Below, one piece after another: positions 43,016 through 51,358 of a stretch of DNA of 64,000 nucleotides. The notes under the pieces are model-generated. The model searched no databases. It was not told where the DNA came from and saw nothing but the letters and a program-made list of their open reading frames with translations. Origin of the DNA: Neolewinella marina (GTDB lineage: Bacteria; Bacteroidota; Bacteroidia; Chitinophagales; Saprospiraceae). A program made the position numbers and the translations under genes. The DNA is taken from contig NZ_PDLO01000003.1 of the NCBI RefSeq assembly GCF_002631205.1, positions 310,001-374,000 of the forward strand, read 5' to 3'. The stretch's first letter is position 1; every line of letters begins with the position of its first letter.

Positions 43016-43979
43016 AGCCGATGAGGAGGGGTTGGGTGGTTTCTACCGCTAACAGGGCCCAATCCTGGTCGTCGTTGACGAAAGCGGTGTAGGCCTCCAG
43101 CGTCTGGTCCGGGGTGTCGGGCCAGCGGTAGCGGGGGAAAATGCGCACCAGCTGCTCGGGCTGGTCGGCTTCCTTGAGCCGGATGATGGCAAACGGCAGT
43201 CGGTTGCGGGCGCGGTTGATGCTGGCCGTATCCGCATTTTCGTAGCGGGAGATGTAGTAATCTTCGTAGCGGCTCAGTACCCCTTCGGCCACGCCCCGCG
43301 GCACCGGGCGGGCGGGGAGGTAACTGTTGGCGTGGGCGTGGAGGAGGAAGGAACCGTCCGCCGTCCGCTCTAGGCGAAAGCCCTTGTCCTGCTGGCGGGG
43401 GTATTCAATTTCCAGGTACTCGACCCGGTCAGGGTCCGTGCGGTAAAGCCGCTTCGACCGCCACTCGTCGCCCCTCAGGTTGAACCGGTGGCGGAGGTTG
43501 CCGCTCCACATAGGCAGGTGGACGACGTAGGGATGCTCACTGTCTTCCATGATGGCCGCGGTGCCGAGTTCTCCGTTGGTTCCGCCCCCGATGTAGTAAC
43601 CCCGGAGCTTGTTGCCCCGCGCATCAAAGAGTTGTACGAGGATGCCGCCTCCCGCCAGGTTGCGGATCAGGTTGGGCGTTTCCTTGCTGGTGGGCAACCG
43701 CTGGACGGCCATCTGGCCGACGGCCTGCAGCAGGTTTTTGATGGCGTTTTCGTTCGCCGGGTAGCCATCGTAGCGCCATCCGGTAGGGCCGCCGCGCTCC
43801 AGGGAGGCCTGGTTGCCCTCGCGGTCGGCGATGAAGATGCGGTGGATGTCATCGGTGGCCGGGTAGCCGAAGGATCTTTCGTCGGATTGCGCCGCAGCGC
43901 CGTCGGGATTGCGGGTGGCCCACAGGGCCAGAAGGCCGAGCACCATGACCAGTCCAAGCAATAGCAGGGTGCGTTTCAT
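43002..43979 (-). CDS. DUF4340-domain membrane-anchored protein
   Basis: 325 residues: an N-terminal transmembrane anchor (~4-21), then a soluble extracytoplasmic region in the DUF4340 pattern (FGYPATDDIHRIFIADREGNQASLERG, GWRYDGYPANENAIKNLLQAVGQM, GGGTNGELGTAAIM). DUF4340 proteins are typically encoded next to GldG-like ABC auxiliary proteins, as here (four-base gap after gldG). A partner role in the same ABC system is the best inference. No catalytic motif is visible. Confidence 0.82.
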   Translation of the reverse strand: MKRTLLLLGLVMVLGLLALWATRNPDGAAAQSDERSFGYPATDDIHRIFIADREGNQASLERGGPTGWRYDGYPANENAIKNLLQAVGQMAVQRLPTSKETPNLIRNLAGGGILVQLFDARGNKLRGYYIGGGTNGELGTAAIMEDSEHPYVVHLPMWSGNLRHRFNLRGDEWRSKRLYRTDPDRVEYLEIEYPRQQDKGFRLERTADGSFLLHAHANSYLPARPVPRGVAEGVLSRYEDYYISRYENADTASINRARNRLPFAIIRLKEADQPEQLVRIFPRYRWPDTPDQTLEAYTAFVNDDQDWALLAVETTQPLLIGYDSF

Positions 43980-43983
43980 ACGG

Positions 43984-45708
43984 TCAGTTTGTGGTGTAGC
44001 GACGCCGCCGCAGGAAATTGAATACCCACCCGAAAAGCGCCAGCGCCACCAGCGGAAGGGCCAGGTTGAGCGCCCGCCAGTATCCGGCTTCCGCCACCGC
44101 TGCTTCCCGGTCGAGGAGGCGCAGCTTCACCTGCTTGCCGCGACTGGTGATGACGCCGCCGGGGTTCAGCAGGTACTCCACGGCGTTAAGCATGAACGTC
44201 TTGTTGGCGTAGGGGATTTTGGTGAAGGGGTTGACGCCCAGGTAGCCTACTTCTCCGCGGCTGTTGACGCTGTTGGCCAGTACGTCGCCGTCGCTGACGA
44301 TGACCATGGCCGTCGGGACGGATTCAGCCCGGTAGTCCATCCCGTTGGCCCTCAGCAGCTGTTCGTTCTCGCGGCTGAGGCGATTGGCGTATGGACTCTC
44401 GAACCGACCCTCCAGGAGCACGGCCAGGGGCAGGTCTGATTCGTTGAAGCGGTCCAGGTCGACGTCAAACTTCTGGGCGTCCAGGTCGATGGGGGAGGGC
44501 AACCGCTGCCGGCGGCTGCGGTCGCTGCTGGCCAGCAGCACCGTTTCTTCCACTTGGTCGCTGCCGCCCACCAGTTCGATGAGGGTGGGGTAGCGCATGT
44601 CCACCGCGTCGATGTTCTGCACGATGGGGTTGTCGGCTTCTGGCAGCGCCAGCACGTGGTAGGGGAAGGGCACCAGGTTAAACTTCGGTCCGCTGGGCCC
44701 CTGGCTGGTCGCGATCGGGATGGGCGTATTCACCAGGTCAAGCACCAGTTGGTTGCCGAGCCGGAAGCCGTACTTGAAGAAGAGGTCTTCCAGGCCGGTG
44801 GTCCGGCTCTGGGGGTAGGCTTCGCCGGTGGCGCGCAGGCTGTCGTAGTCCATGGCCACGGCGTCGATGGCCCAGATGACCTTGCCGCCGTTCATGACGT
44901 ACTGGTCGAGCTTGAACGCCTGGAAATCCGTGAAGGGAACAGTGGGCTTGGCCACGATGAGCAGGTCGATATCGGTGGGCAGGGTGGCAAAGCTGTCGAG
45001 GTACACCGGCCCCACCTCGTAGTCCTTGCGCAACTCGGCGACCAGGTCCGCGAACTGCAGGGCTCCGAGCTCGCCGTTGCCGAGGGTGAACCCGATGACG
45101 GGCTTGTCGTCGTCGGTGAGGCTCTGGATGGCCGAGGTGAAGTTGTACTCCAGCAGGCTTTCGGCCTGGTTGAGCTGCTGTTCGATGGGCACGTCGGGGC
45201 GGGCGGTTTCCAGCAGGGGGACGATGCGCTGGCGGTCGCCGTAGTAAATCAGGGCGTAGGGGTAGATGGCGCGGGTGGTGCGCTCTCCGGCCGTCTGCTG
45301 GTAGTCGGTCATGGGCACGATGCCATCCTGGAGCATATCCTCCTGCCGCTGGCGGACCTCATCGGGCTGGCCGATGAGCGGATCGACAAACTCATACTCC
45401 AGGTTATCGGTGTAGCCGCTGAAGTCTTCGAGGGTCTCGGCGACGGCCGTGCGCAGCCGTTGGTAGCTGGCCGGCAACTCACCCTCCAGCAGCACCCGGA
45501 TGTATACCGGCTCCTCCAGGGCGGCCAGTTGCTGTCGGGTGGGTTCGGTCAGGGTGAATCGCTTGTCCTCGGTCAAATCCAGGGCACCGTAGAGCCGGGT
45601 GCCTCCCAGCCGGGCGTTGGCCAGGACGTTGATCACGATCAGCAGGGCCACGGCCAGCGCAAGCTGGATGAGTGACTGGACCCGGTGTTTCTTTTCGAGT
45701 GATGGCAT
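43984..45708 (-). CDS. gldG: GldG-like gliding-associated ABC transporter auxiliary protein
   Basis: 574 residues with a transmembrane helix near the N-terminus (~14-29), a large extracytoplasmic region, and a second transmembrane helix near the C-terminus (~547-563) followed by RRRRY. The N-terminal DLTEDKRFTLTEPTRQQLAALEEPVYIRVLLEG and the central LLIVAKPTVPFTDFQAFKLDQYVMNGGKVIWAIDAV are typical of GldG (ABC_transp_aux). GldG works with the permease GldF and ATPase GldA in gliding motility. No GldF or GldA gene is adjacent: the next gene upstream is a divergent hydrolase. A TATCTTCG box at 45725-45732 may be its promoter. Confidence 0.88.
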   Translation of the reverse strand: MPSLEKKHRVQSLIQLALAVALLIVINVLANARLGGTRLYGALDLTEDKRFTLTEPTRQQLAALEEPVYIRVLLEGELPASYQRLRTAVAETLEDFSGYTDNLEYEFVDPLIGQPDEVRQRQEDMLQDGIVPMTDYQQTAGERTTRAIYPYALIYYGDRQRIVPLLETARPDVPIEQQLNQAESLLEYNFTSAIQSLTDDDKPVIGFTLGNGELGALQFADLVAELRKDYEVGPVYLDSFATLPTDIDLLIVAKPTVPFTDFQAFKLDQYVMNGGKVIWAIDAVAMDYDSLRATGEAYPQSRTTGLEDLFFKYGFRLGNQLVLDLVNTPIPIATSQGPSGPKFNLVPFPYHVLALPEADNPIVQNIDAVDMRYPTLIELVGGSDQVEETVLLASSDRSRRQRLPSPIDLDAQKFDVDLDRFNESDLPLAVLLEGRFESPYANRLSRENEQLLRANGMDYRAESVPTAMVIVSDGDVLANSVNSRGEVGYLGVNPFTKIPYANKTFMLNAVEYLLNPGGVITSRGKQVKLRLLDREAAVAEAGYWRALNLALPLVALALFGWVFNFLRRRRYTTN

Positions 45709-45724
45709 AGGTCGGATAAGGCGG

Positions 45725-45732
45725 CGAAGATA
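45725..45732 (-). promoter_or_regulatory. Possible -7 box for the gldG run
   Basis: TATCTTCG on the minus strand, seven of eight to TAnnTTTG, 16 bases before the gldG ATG. Confidence 0.3.
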
Positions 45733-45810
45733 GGCAATGCCCCGGTGGACGGCGGCCCGGCCCGCCCCGGACCAGGGGTAACGCGGTATTCCTTATTTTC
45801 GGTGTAGCCC

Positions 45811-46746
45811 ATGAAGAAAGTACTTGTCGGCCTCGCTGCCCTTCTGATTTTCTACCTGCTGATCACCTTCGTCATCAGCAACCGGGTGCTGGATACCCCC
45901 CACCGCAGCCTGGAGGAATCCTACCGCATCGCTACCGAACGGTGGCGCCTCAAACTGGACAGCCTCCAGTCCGAGCTGCCACCACCCCAGGACATCGAGT
46001 TTTCCAGCCCCGAGGGAGCCCTCACCTTACGCGGCTGGTACTACCGGGGTGGACAGGCCGGCTGTGGGGTCATCTTCGCCCACGGGTACAACGACAACCG
46101 GGTGAGCATGCTGAAGTATACCCCCTACTTCGACCGCTGCGGCTGCGACCTGCTGCTGTACGACCACCGCGGCTTCGGCGATAGCGACGACGCTTACGCC
46201 AGTGGGGGCATCCACGAGGCACGCGACCTGCTGGCCGCCCACGCCTGGTTCAGGGAGCAAACGGGGCTGGCCGACGAACAGATCGGCTGGGTGGGGGAGA
46301 GCTGGGGGGCGGCCACGGCCCTGCTGGCCGCAGCGGACGGGAGCGCCTGGCCGGCCTTCGTGCTGGCGGAAAGCCCCTACGCCGACTGGCATTCGGCCAT
46401 CACGGAACGGGGCGTCCGGGAGTACGGTCCCGTGCTTTCGGTACTCTCGCCGGGTACCTTTCAATGGGTCAATTTCCGGGGCGGGGTGGACTACAGCGCG
46501 GCCAGTCCGGCGGAGGCCGCGGACAGGATACGGGTACCCGTACTGCTGTTTCATTCGCTTAGCGATACCCTTACCGCCCCGGAGCAGTCCGACCGCATCG
46601 CCGACCGCATCCTCCGGGAATACCTTACCTACCACGCCCTGGACTGGGGTGCCTGGCACGCCCACAACGTGGTCTGGCGGCCGCGGGAGTATGGTAGGTT
46701 GGTGGAGGAATTCCTGAACCGGGAGGTCCCGGATTTTTGCCCTTAG
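45811..46746 (+). CDS. Membrane-anchored alpha/beta hydrolase
   Basis: 311 residues with an N-terminal membrane anchor (~4-22), then an alpha/beta-hydrolase domain. Features are the oxyanion-region VIFAHGYNDNR (~88-98), DHRGFGDSD, nucleophile elbow GESWG (~165-169, Ser167), an acid in a late segment (PVLLFHSLSDTLT, Asp near 255) and a catalytic His candidate near 284-286 (WHAHNVVW). It resembles the YqkD/BAAT-like cell-envelope hydrolases. Substrate unknown. It diverges from gldG. Confidence 0.82.
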   Translation: MKKVLVGLAALLIFYLLITFVISNRVLDTPHRSLEESYRIATERWRLKLDSLQSELPPPQDIEFSSPEGALTLRGWYYRGGQAGCGVIFAHGYNDNRVSMLKYTPYFDRCGCDLLLYDHRGFGDSDDAYASGGIHEARDLLAAHAWFREQTGLADEQIGWVGESWGAATALLAAADGSAWPAFVLAESPYADWHSAITERGVREYGPVLSVLSPGTFQWVNFRGGVDYSAASPAEAADRIRVPVLLFHSLSDTLTAPEQSDRIADRILREYLTYHALDWGAWHAHNVVWRPREYGRLVEEFLNREVPDFCP

Positions 46747-46804
46747 GTCGGCCGTCTTCCTGCCATGCCAACAAAGGGATTCCGCGGATTGGCCGGAAAC
46801 GTTG

Positions 46805-46812
46805 TAATTTTG
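46805..46812 (+). promoter_or_regulatory. Candidate -7 box for the haloperoxidase-like gene
   Basis: TAATTTTG is a perfect TAnnTTTG match, giving a leader of about 50 bases before the ATG at 46868. No convincing -33 box. Confidence 0.4.
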
Positions 46813-46867
46813 GCTCACCCACCGAAGAGACGTGCCACTCACGCTTACCTCCTAAACCGTGCACGCA

Positions 46868-48238
46868 ATGAAGCTTATGAGTCGTTTTATTTGTTTGTTG
46901 TCCCTCTGCGGCCTGTTGGTCGCCTGCGGGGAAGATGTGAACCCCAATTACCAGGAGGAAGTAGCTGACCCGGAGTACTTCCACCGCTCGGTCAAGCAGC
47001 TCACCGACGTCATCGTCCACGACATCTTCTCGCCCCCCGTGGCCAGCCGGATCTACTCCTATTCCAGCATCGCCGGCTACGAAGCCCTCGCCGCCGGTGA
47101 TCCCAATCTCCGCAGCCTGGCCGGTCAGATCCCTCACCTGGAACCCGCGCCCGCGCCCCCGGCCCAAACGGAAATCGCTTACCCCCTGGCAGCCGTGGTC
47201 GCCCACCTGAAAGTTGGCAAAAGCCTGATCTTCAGCGAGGACCGCATGGACGAGTTCCGCGAGCAACTGCTGGCCGAGATCCGCAAGGTCGGCATGCCCG
47301 CCGAAGTATTCGACGCCTCGGTGGCCTACGGTGATGCGGTGGCCGACCACGTGATCGCCTGGTACGACGGCGATATGTACAAGCAGACGCGCACCTTTCC
47401 GAAGTACTCCATTACCGACGACGAGAGCAAGTGGCAACCCACGCCGCCGGACTACATGGACGGCATCGAGCCCAGCTGGATGAAGATCCGGCCCTTCGCC
47501 CTCGACAGCGCCAACCAGTTCCAGCCACCACCGCCCACTGAATACAGCCTCGACCCCAACAGCCAGTGGATGAAGGAGGTCATGGAGGTATATGAGGTGT
47601 ATACCGGCGTGAGTAAGGAGGAATCCGCCGAACGTCAGGCCATCGCCCAGTTCTGGGACTGCAACCCCTACGTCAGCCACACGGTAGGCCACCTGATGTT
47701 CGCCACCAAGAAAATCACCCCCGGAGGCCACTGGGTCAATATCGCGGCCATCGCGGCCCGCAAGGCCGATGCCGACTTCGCCCGCACGGTCGAAACCTAC
47801 GCCATGACGAGCATGGCCATGTTCGACGCCTTCATCAGCTGCTGGGACGAAAAGTACCGCAGCAAGCTCGTCCGCCCCGAAACCTTCATCAACCGCCACA
47901 TCGACCAGGAGTGGCGCCCGCTACTGCAGACGCCGCCCTTCCCCGAGCACACCAGCGGACACTCCGTCGTGAGCCGCGCCTGCGCCGTGGTGCTGACCGA
48001 CCTGTACGGCGACAATTTCGCCTTCGACGACGACAGCGAGGAAGAGTACGACCTGCCCACCCGCAGCTACCCCAGCTTCCTGGCTGCCAGCGAAGAAGCC
48101 GCCCTGAGCCGCCTTTACGGGGGTATCCACTACCGGCCCGCCATCGACTACGGGGTGACCCAGGGTGAGGCCGTGGGCAACCACCTGCTGCAAAAGGTGG
48201 AAACCCGGGCGGTGATTACCGAGGAGCGTCCGCGGTGA
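46868..48238 (+). CDS. Vanadium-dependent haloperoxidase-like (PAP2 superfamily) lipoprotein
   Basis: 456 residues with a strong lipoprotein signal (lipobox LLVAC, Cys near 20). The C-terminal half carries the vanadate/phosphate-binding set: KLVRPETFIN (~336-345), PEHTSGHSVVS (~361-371) and SRLYGGIHYRPAIDYG (~415-430). The domain order and size match the bacterial vanadium haloperoxidase/PAP2 family rather than a small lipid phosphatase. Activity as a haloperoxidase or as an acid phosphatase cannot be separated from sequence. The ATG at 46868 gives the lipobox its normal position; GTG 46859 is an alternative. Confidence 0.84.
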   Translation: MKLMSRFICLLSLCGLLVACGEDVNPNYQEEVADPEYFHRSVKQLTDVIVHDIFSPPVASRIYSYSSIAGYEALAAGDPNLRSLAGQIPHLEPAPAPPAQTEIAYPLAAVVAHLKVGKSLIFSEDRMDEFREQLLAEIRKVGMPAEVFDASVAYGDAVADHVIAWYDGDMYKQTRTFPKYSITDDESKWQPTPPDYMDGIEPSWMKIRPFALDSANQFQPPPPTEYSLDPNSQWMKEVMEVYEVYTGVSKEESAERQAIAQFWDCNPYVSHTVGHLMFATKKITPGGHWVNIAAIAARKADADFARTVETYAMTSMAMFDAFISCWDEKYRSKLVRPETFINRHIDQEWRPLLQTPPFPEHTSGHSVVSRACAVVLTDLYGDNFAFDDDSEEEYDLPTRSYPSFLAASEEAALSRLYGGIHYRPAIDYGVTQGEAVGNHLLQKVETRAVITEERPR

Positions 48239-48495
48239 ATTACGCCCTGGCCTTCGTCGGGCAGCTGATCCTCTACCTGTTCCTGATGCTTTTCGACGAA
48301 TACTTCGGCACCCTCCTGGCCCTGCTGGTCGGGTCCATTGCCCTGGCCGTCTGGTGCCTCAGCTATCTGGTGGAGTGGGTGCAGGCCAGCCGGGTGTCGC
48401 CCGCTTACTACCGTTATTTACTCACCTGCTGGATGGCCCCCCTGGTGGCCCTGACGGGATTTATCCTGCTGCGGGGCGGTATCGGCTGGCTGTAG
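48235..48495 (+). CDS. Small hydrophobic membrane protein, unknown function
   Basis: 86 residues, about three transmembrane segments (~5-25, 27-47, 64-82). No family recognised. It begins with GTG overlapping the preceding stop (GTGA), so it is co-translated with the haloperoxidase-like lipoprotein and may be its partner in the membrane. Confidence 0.6.
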   Translation: MNYALAFVGQLILYLFLMLFDEYFGTLLALLVGSIALAVWCLSYLVEWVQASRVSPAYYRYLLTCWMAPLVALTGFILLRGGIGWL

Positions 48496-48535
48496 TCCCG
48501 AACACGGCCGGCGGATTCCAACTTGATTAAGGCGT

Positions 48536-48922
48536 ATGAAACGACTGATCACTTACTCCCGGGGCCGGTTGTCCGCATTCGGCTATGCTTTCCGCGGTGC
48601 CCACGATCTGCTGAGCAATCACGCGCCGTCCAAGATCCATATGCTCGCTTTCGTGGGGATGGTCGCGGTGAGCTGGGCCCTTGACTTCCCGCTGTGGAAG
48701 TGGGTGGCCGTGCTGATCTGCTCCGGACTGGTGCTGGCCGCCGAGGCGCTGAACACGGCCGTGGAGTACGTGGTCGACCTGGTCAGCCCCGACTACCACG
48801 TGCTGGCCGGAAAGGCCAAGGATGTCGCCGCGGGGGCCGTGCTGTTCACCGCGGTATTTTCCGGTCTCGTGGCCCTGCTATTGATCGGGGACTCCCTCCT
48901 GGAGCTGGCCGCCGCTCAGTAG
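48536..48922 (+). CDS. dgkA: Diacylglycerol/undecaprenol kinase
   Basis: A 128-residue integral membrane kinase with three transmembrane helices. It shows the DgkA signature: an amphipathic N-terminal segment with FRGAHDLLSN, then EALNTAVEYVVDLVSPDYHVLAGKAKD with the catalytic Glu and an AKD motif. In Gram-negative bacteria the family phosphorylates diacylglycerol; in Gram-positives it phosphorylates undecaprenol. Convergent overlap of seven bases with the ChaN-like gene. Confidence 0.92.
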   Translation: MKRLITYSRGRLSAFGYAFRGAHDLLSNHAPSKIHMLAFVGMVAVSWALDFPLWKWVAVLICSGLVLAAEALNTAVEYVVDLVSPDYHVLAGKAKDVAAGAVLFTAVFSGLVALLLIGDSLLELAAAQ

Positions 48923-49767
48923 GTTTTCGTCATATTGGAAGGAACGAGGAGGGTGAAGTTGGCCTTCCCAACCGATTCCGGGCGGAGCTCGTCGATCTCC
49001 GGCTGCTCCAGGGTGGTAATGGTCATCACCTTCAGCTGGGGCTTGTACTGCCGCAGGTACCAGCTGATGCCCTCGAAATTGTCGCTGTGGTAGCTGCCGT
49101 TCACGTGGACGAAGGGTACGCCGGGTTCGGCGTTCTTGACGATAAACCAGGCCATGGTAGCGTCCTTGATCGCCTGGGCTTTGGGGAAGTTTTCACCGCT
49201 GTGGCCGGATCCGTGTCCCTGCACCCGCATGGCCTTGTAGCCGGGCAGTTCGGGGTCGTAGGGGGGCAGCAGGGGGGGCAGGTAGGCGCGGTCCGCCTCG
49301 TCGAGGGAACGCAAAACCACGAAGCCCCGCTGGAACACCATTCTGGCGAACCGGCGGGGCGTATTGGTGGCGTATACCTTGCTGCTGTCGGCACGGGCGG
49401 CCTGCAGCAACGGCAGGTAATCGGTCTTGAAGTTCGGCCAGACGCCCCCGGTGAGGCTGTCGAGTTCCTCCAGGGTGATCTGTCCGTTCATGAATTCATC
49501 CAGCCGCTCCTGCTCATCGGTTTCGAACATCTCCATCCCCAGGCTATACTTCCCGAGACCATCGATGATCTCCAGCTCCATCCAGTGGGCGATGGGGTTG
49601 TCGTGGTACTCTCCGAAGAGGATGATGTCCGCCTCCCGCAGCTCCTTCATCATCTTGCCGAAGTGGACCTTGCGGCCCGACTCGTTGAAGAGCTGGTAGG
49701 CGGGGTTCTTCTGTCCCACCACGATGGCGGAAAACATGATCAGCAGAAACGTAACGGTAAATCGCAT
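48916..49767 (-). CDS. ChaN-family haem-binding-type periplasmic protein
   Basis: 283 residues with a signal peptide (~1-18). The core matches ChaN/DUF399: ADIILFGEYHDNPIAHWMELEII (~46-68), LGMEMFETDEQERLDEF, and the conserved VPFVHVNGSYHSDNFEGISWYL near 220-241. Campylobacter ChaN binds haem as a dimer and takes part in iron uptake; here only the fold is certain. It has no iron-uptake gene nearby. Confidence 0.82.
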   Translation of the reverse strand: MRFTVTFLLIMFSAIVVGQKNPAYQLFNESGRKVHFGKMMKELREADIILFGEYHDNPIAHWMELEIIDGLGKYSLGMEMFETDEQERLDEFMNGQITLEELDSLTGGVWPNFKTDYLPLLQAARADSSKVYATNTPRRFARMVFQRGFVVLRSLDEADRAYLPPLLPPYDPELPGYKAMRVQGHGSGHSGENFPKAQAIKDATMAWFIVKNAEPGVPFVHVNGSYHSDNFEGISWYLRQYKPQLKVMTITTLEQPEIDELRPESVGKANFTLLVPSNMTKTY

Positions 49768-49800
49768 TGGCGGGAGTTAACTGATCCGCCAAGGTAAGGC

Positions 49801-50712
49801 TTAGTAGGGCATCTCCCCGCCGGTGGCGCCTACCACCTCGCCGGTCATATAGCTGCCTTCCTGGGAAGCCAGCAGCACGTAAACGGGTGCCAGCTCCACG
49901 GGCTGACCGGGACGCTTGAGCAGGGTAGTGCTGCCGAACTTCTCGATCTTGTCCTGGGGCTGCCCGCCGGAAGACTGCAGCGGCGTCCAGAATGGACCGG
50001 GGGCCACGGCGTTCACGCGGATGCCCTTTTCGGCTACCTGACCGGCCAGCGCCTTTGTGAAGGCTACGTTGCAGGCTTTGGTCTGGGCGTAGTCCAGCAG
50101 GGTCGCCGAGGGGTCGAACGACTGTACCGAGGCGGTATTGATGATGGAGGCTCCTGCTTCCATATGCTTCAGGGCGGCCTTGGTGATCCAGAAGGGGGCG
50201 TAGACGTTCACCTTGAAGGTGTTGTCGAACTGCTCGGTGGTGAGGTCGAAAATGCTCTGCTGGGCCGTCTGCCGGCCGGCGTTGTTGACCAGGATGTCCA
50301 GGCCGCCGAGTTTCTTCACGGCTGTTTCTACCAGTTCATTGCAGAAGTCCTCGGAGATGATGTCGCCTGGAATGGCTACTGCCGTGCGGCCCTCGGCTTC
50401 GATCAGTTTGATCACCTCCTGGGCGTTCTGCTCCTCGCTGGGCAGGTAGCAGATGGCCACGTCGGCTCCTTCACGGGCGAAGGCGATGGCGGCGGCGCGC
50501 CCGATGCCGGAATCTCCCCCGGTGATGAGGGCCTTGCGATCCTTCAGGCGGCCGAATCCCACGTAGCTTTTCTCTCCGTGGTCGGGTTCAGGCTCCATCT
50601 TGTTGACGGACCCCGGGCGCTCCTGCGGCTGTCGCGGGAAGGGCGGCTGGGGGTACTGGGTAAGCGGATTTTGCTTTTTGTAGCGGTCGGTTAGTTTATC
50701 TGATGTACTCAT
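49801..50712 (-). CDS. Short-chain dehydrogenase/reductase (YghA-like)
   Basis: A 303-residue NAD(P)-dependent SDR with an N-terminal Pro-rich extension ([15 protein letters not shown]), as in the YghA/YdaD subfamily. Visible are the cofactor motif TGGDSGIG (~64-71), NNAGRQ, the catalytic Ser in NTASVQS and YxxxK in DYAQTKA (~208-214), and [11 protein letters not shown]. Substrate unknown; the subfamily acts on aldehydes, sugar alcohols or glucose-like compounds and is often stress-induced. Confidence 0.9.
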   Translation of the reverse strand: MSTSDKLTDRYKKQNPLTQYPQPPFPRQPQERPGSVNKMEPEPDHGEKSYVGFGRLKDRKALITGGDSGIGRAAAIAFAREGADVAICYLPSEEQNAQEVIKLIEAEGRTAVAIPGDIISEDFCNELVETAVKKLGGLDILVNNAGRQTAQQSIFDLTTEQFDNTFKVNVYAPFWITKAALKHMEAGASIINTASVQSFDPSATLLDYAQTKACNVAFTKALAGQVAEKGIRVNAVAPGPFWTPLQSSGGQPQDKIEKFGSTTLLKRPGQPVELAPVYVLLASQEGSYMTGEVVGATGGEMPY

Positions 50713-50738
50713 GCCCGCTTAACCGACCGGAAATGGCA

Positions 50739-50746
50739 TATGTTTG
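50739..50746 (+). promoter_or_regulatory. Candidate -7 box for the WbqC-dynamin run
   Basis: TATGTTTG is a perfect TAnnTTTG match. It overlaps a TTG codon at 50744 that could otherwise be read as an upstream start, and so supports initiation at TTG 50777. Confidence 0.4.
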
Positions 50747-50776
50747 ACCCCGGTTTTAATCCAACGTCCTAACAAT

Positions 50777-51349
50777 TTGCTCACTACCCCTACCGCCTAC
50801 TTCCCCCCCACCTCCTGGTTTCTAGCTGCCCTACGGGCGGGAATGTGGCAGTGGGAAGCCCACGAAAACTACCAGAAAGGGGGGTGGCGCAACCGCTGCC
50901 GCATCGCCGGAGCCAACGGCCCACTGTTGCTGTCGGTTCCGCTGGAAGGGGGCAAACACCGGCAAATGCCCATTCGGGAAGTAAGGGTCAGCCACCACAG
51001 CGACTGGCAGCGGCAACACGCCCAGGCGATCCGGTCGGCCTACGGGCGGGCACCCTATTTTGAGCACTATGGGGACCCGATCCTGGAATCCCTGTTGCAG
51101 CCGGCCACCTTGCTGTACGAGTTTAATTATCGCCTCACCGGGCGGATCCTCGAGCTGCTGGGTGGTCCCGTGGAGCTTGTGGATACAACTGCGTTTCGGG
51201 GCGCGGACGCGGGTGCCGTGCCCGGTCCGGAAGCCGTTCCCGCCTACCGCCAGGTCTTCGAGGAACGCTACGGTTTTCAGCCCGACCTTTCAGTGCTCGA
51301 TGCGCTATTTTGCCTGGGGCCCGAACTGCTCCTTCTCCCAAACGACTAA
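50777..51349 (+). CDS. WbqC-family protein
   Basis: About 190 residues. The start LLTTPTAYFPPTSWFLAALRAG, followed by WQWEAHENYQKGGWRNRCRIAGANG and LLLSVPLEGGK, matches WbqC-like proteins, found in O-antigen or glycolipid clusters and suspected to act as transferases. The start is taken at TTG 50777 because the family begins two or three residues before a TxYxPP segment and because a promoter-like box covers the alternative TTG. It precedes the dynamin gene by nine bases. Confidence 0.78.
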   Translation: MLTTPTAYFPPTSWFLAALRAGMWQWEAHENYQKGGWRNRCRIAGANGPLLLSVPLEGGKHRQMPIREVRVSHHSDWQRQHAQAIRSAYGRAPYFEHYGDPILESLLQPATLLYEFNYRLTGRILELLGGPVELVDTTAFRGADAGAVPGPEAVPAYRQVFEERYGFQPDLSVLDALFCLGPELLLLPND

Positions 51350-51358
51350 CTTTAATCC

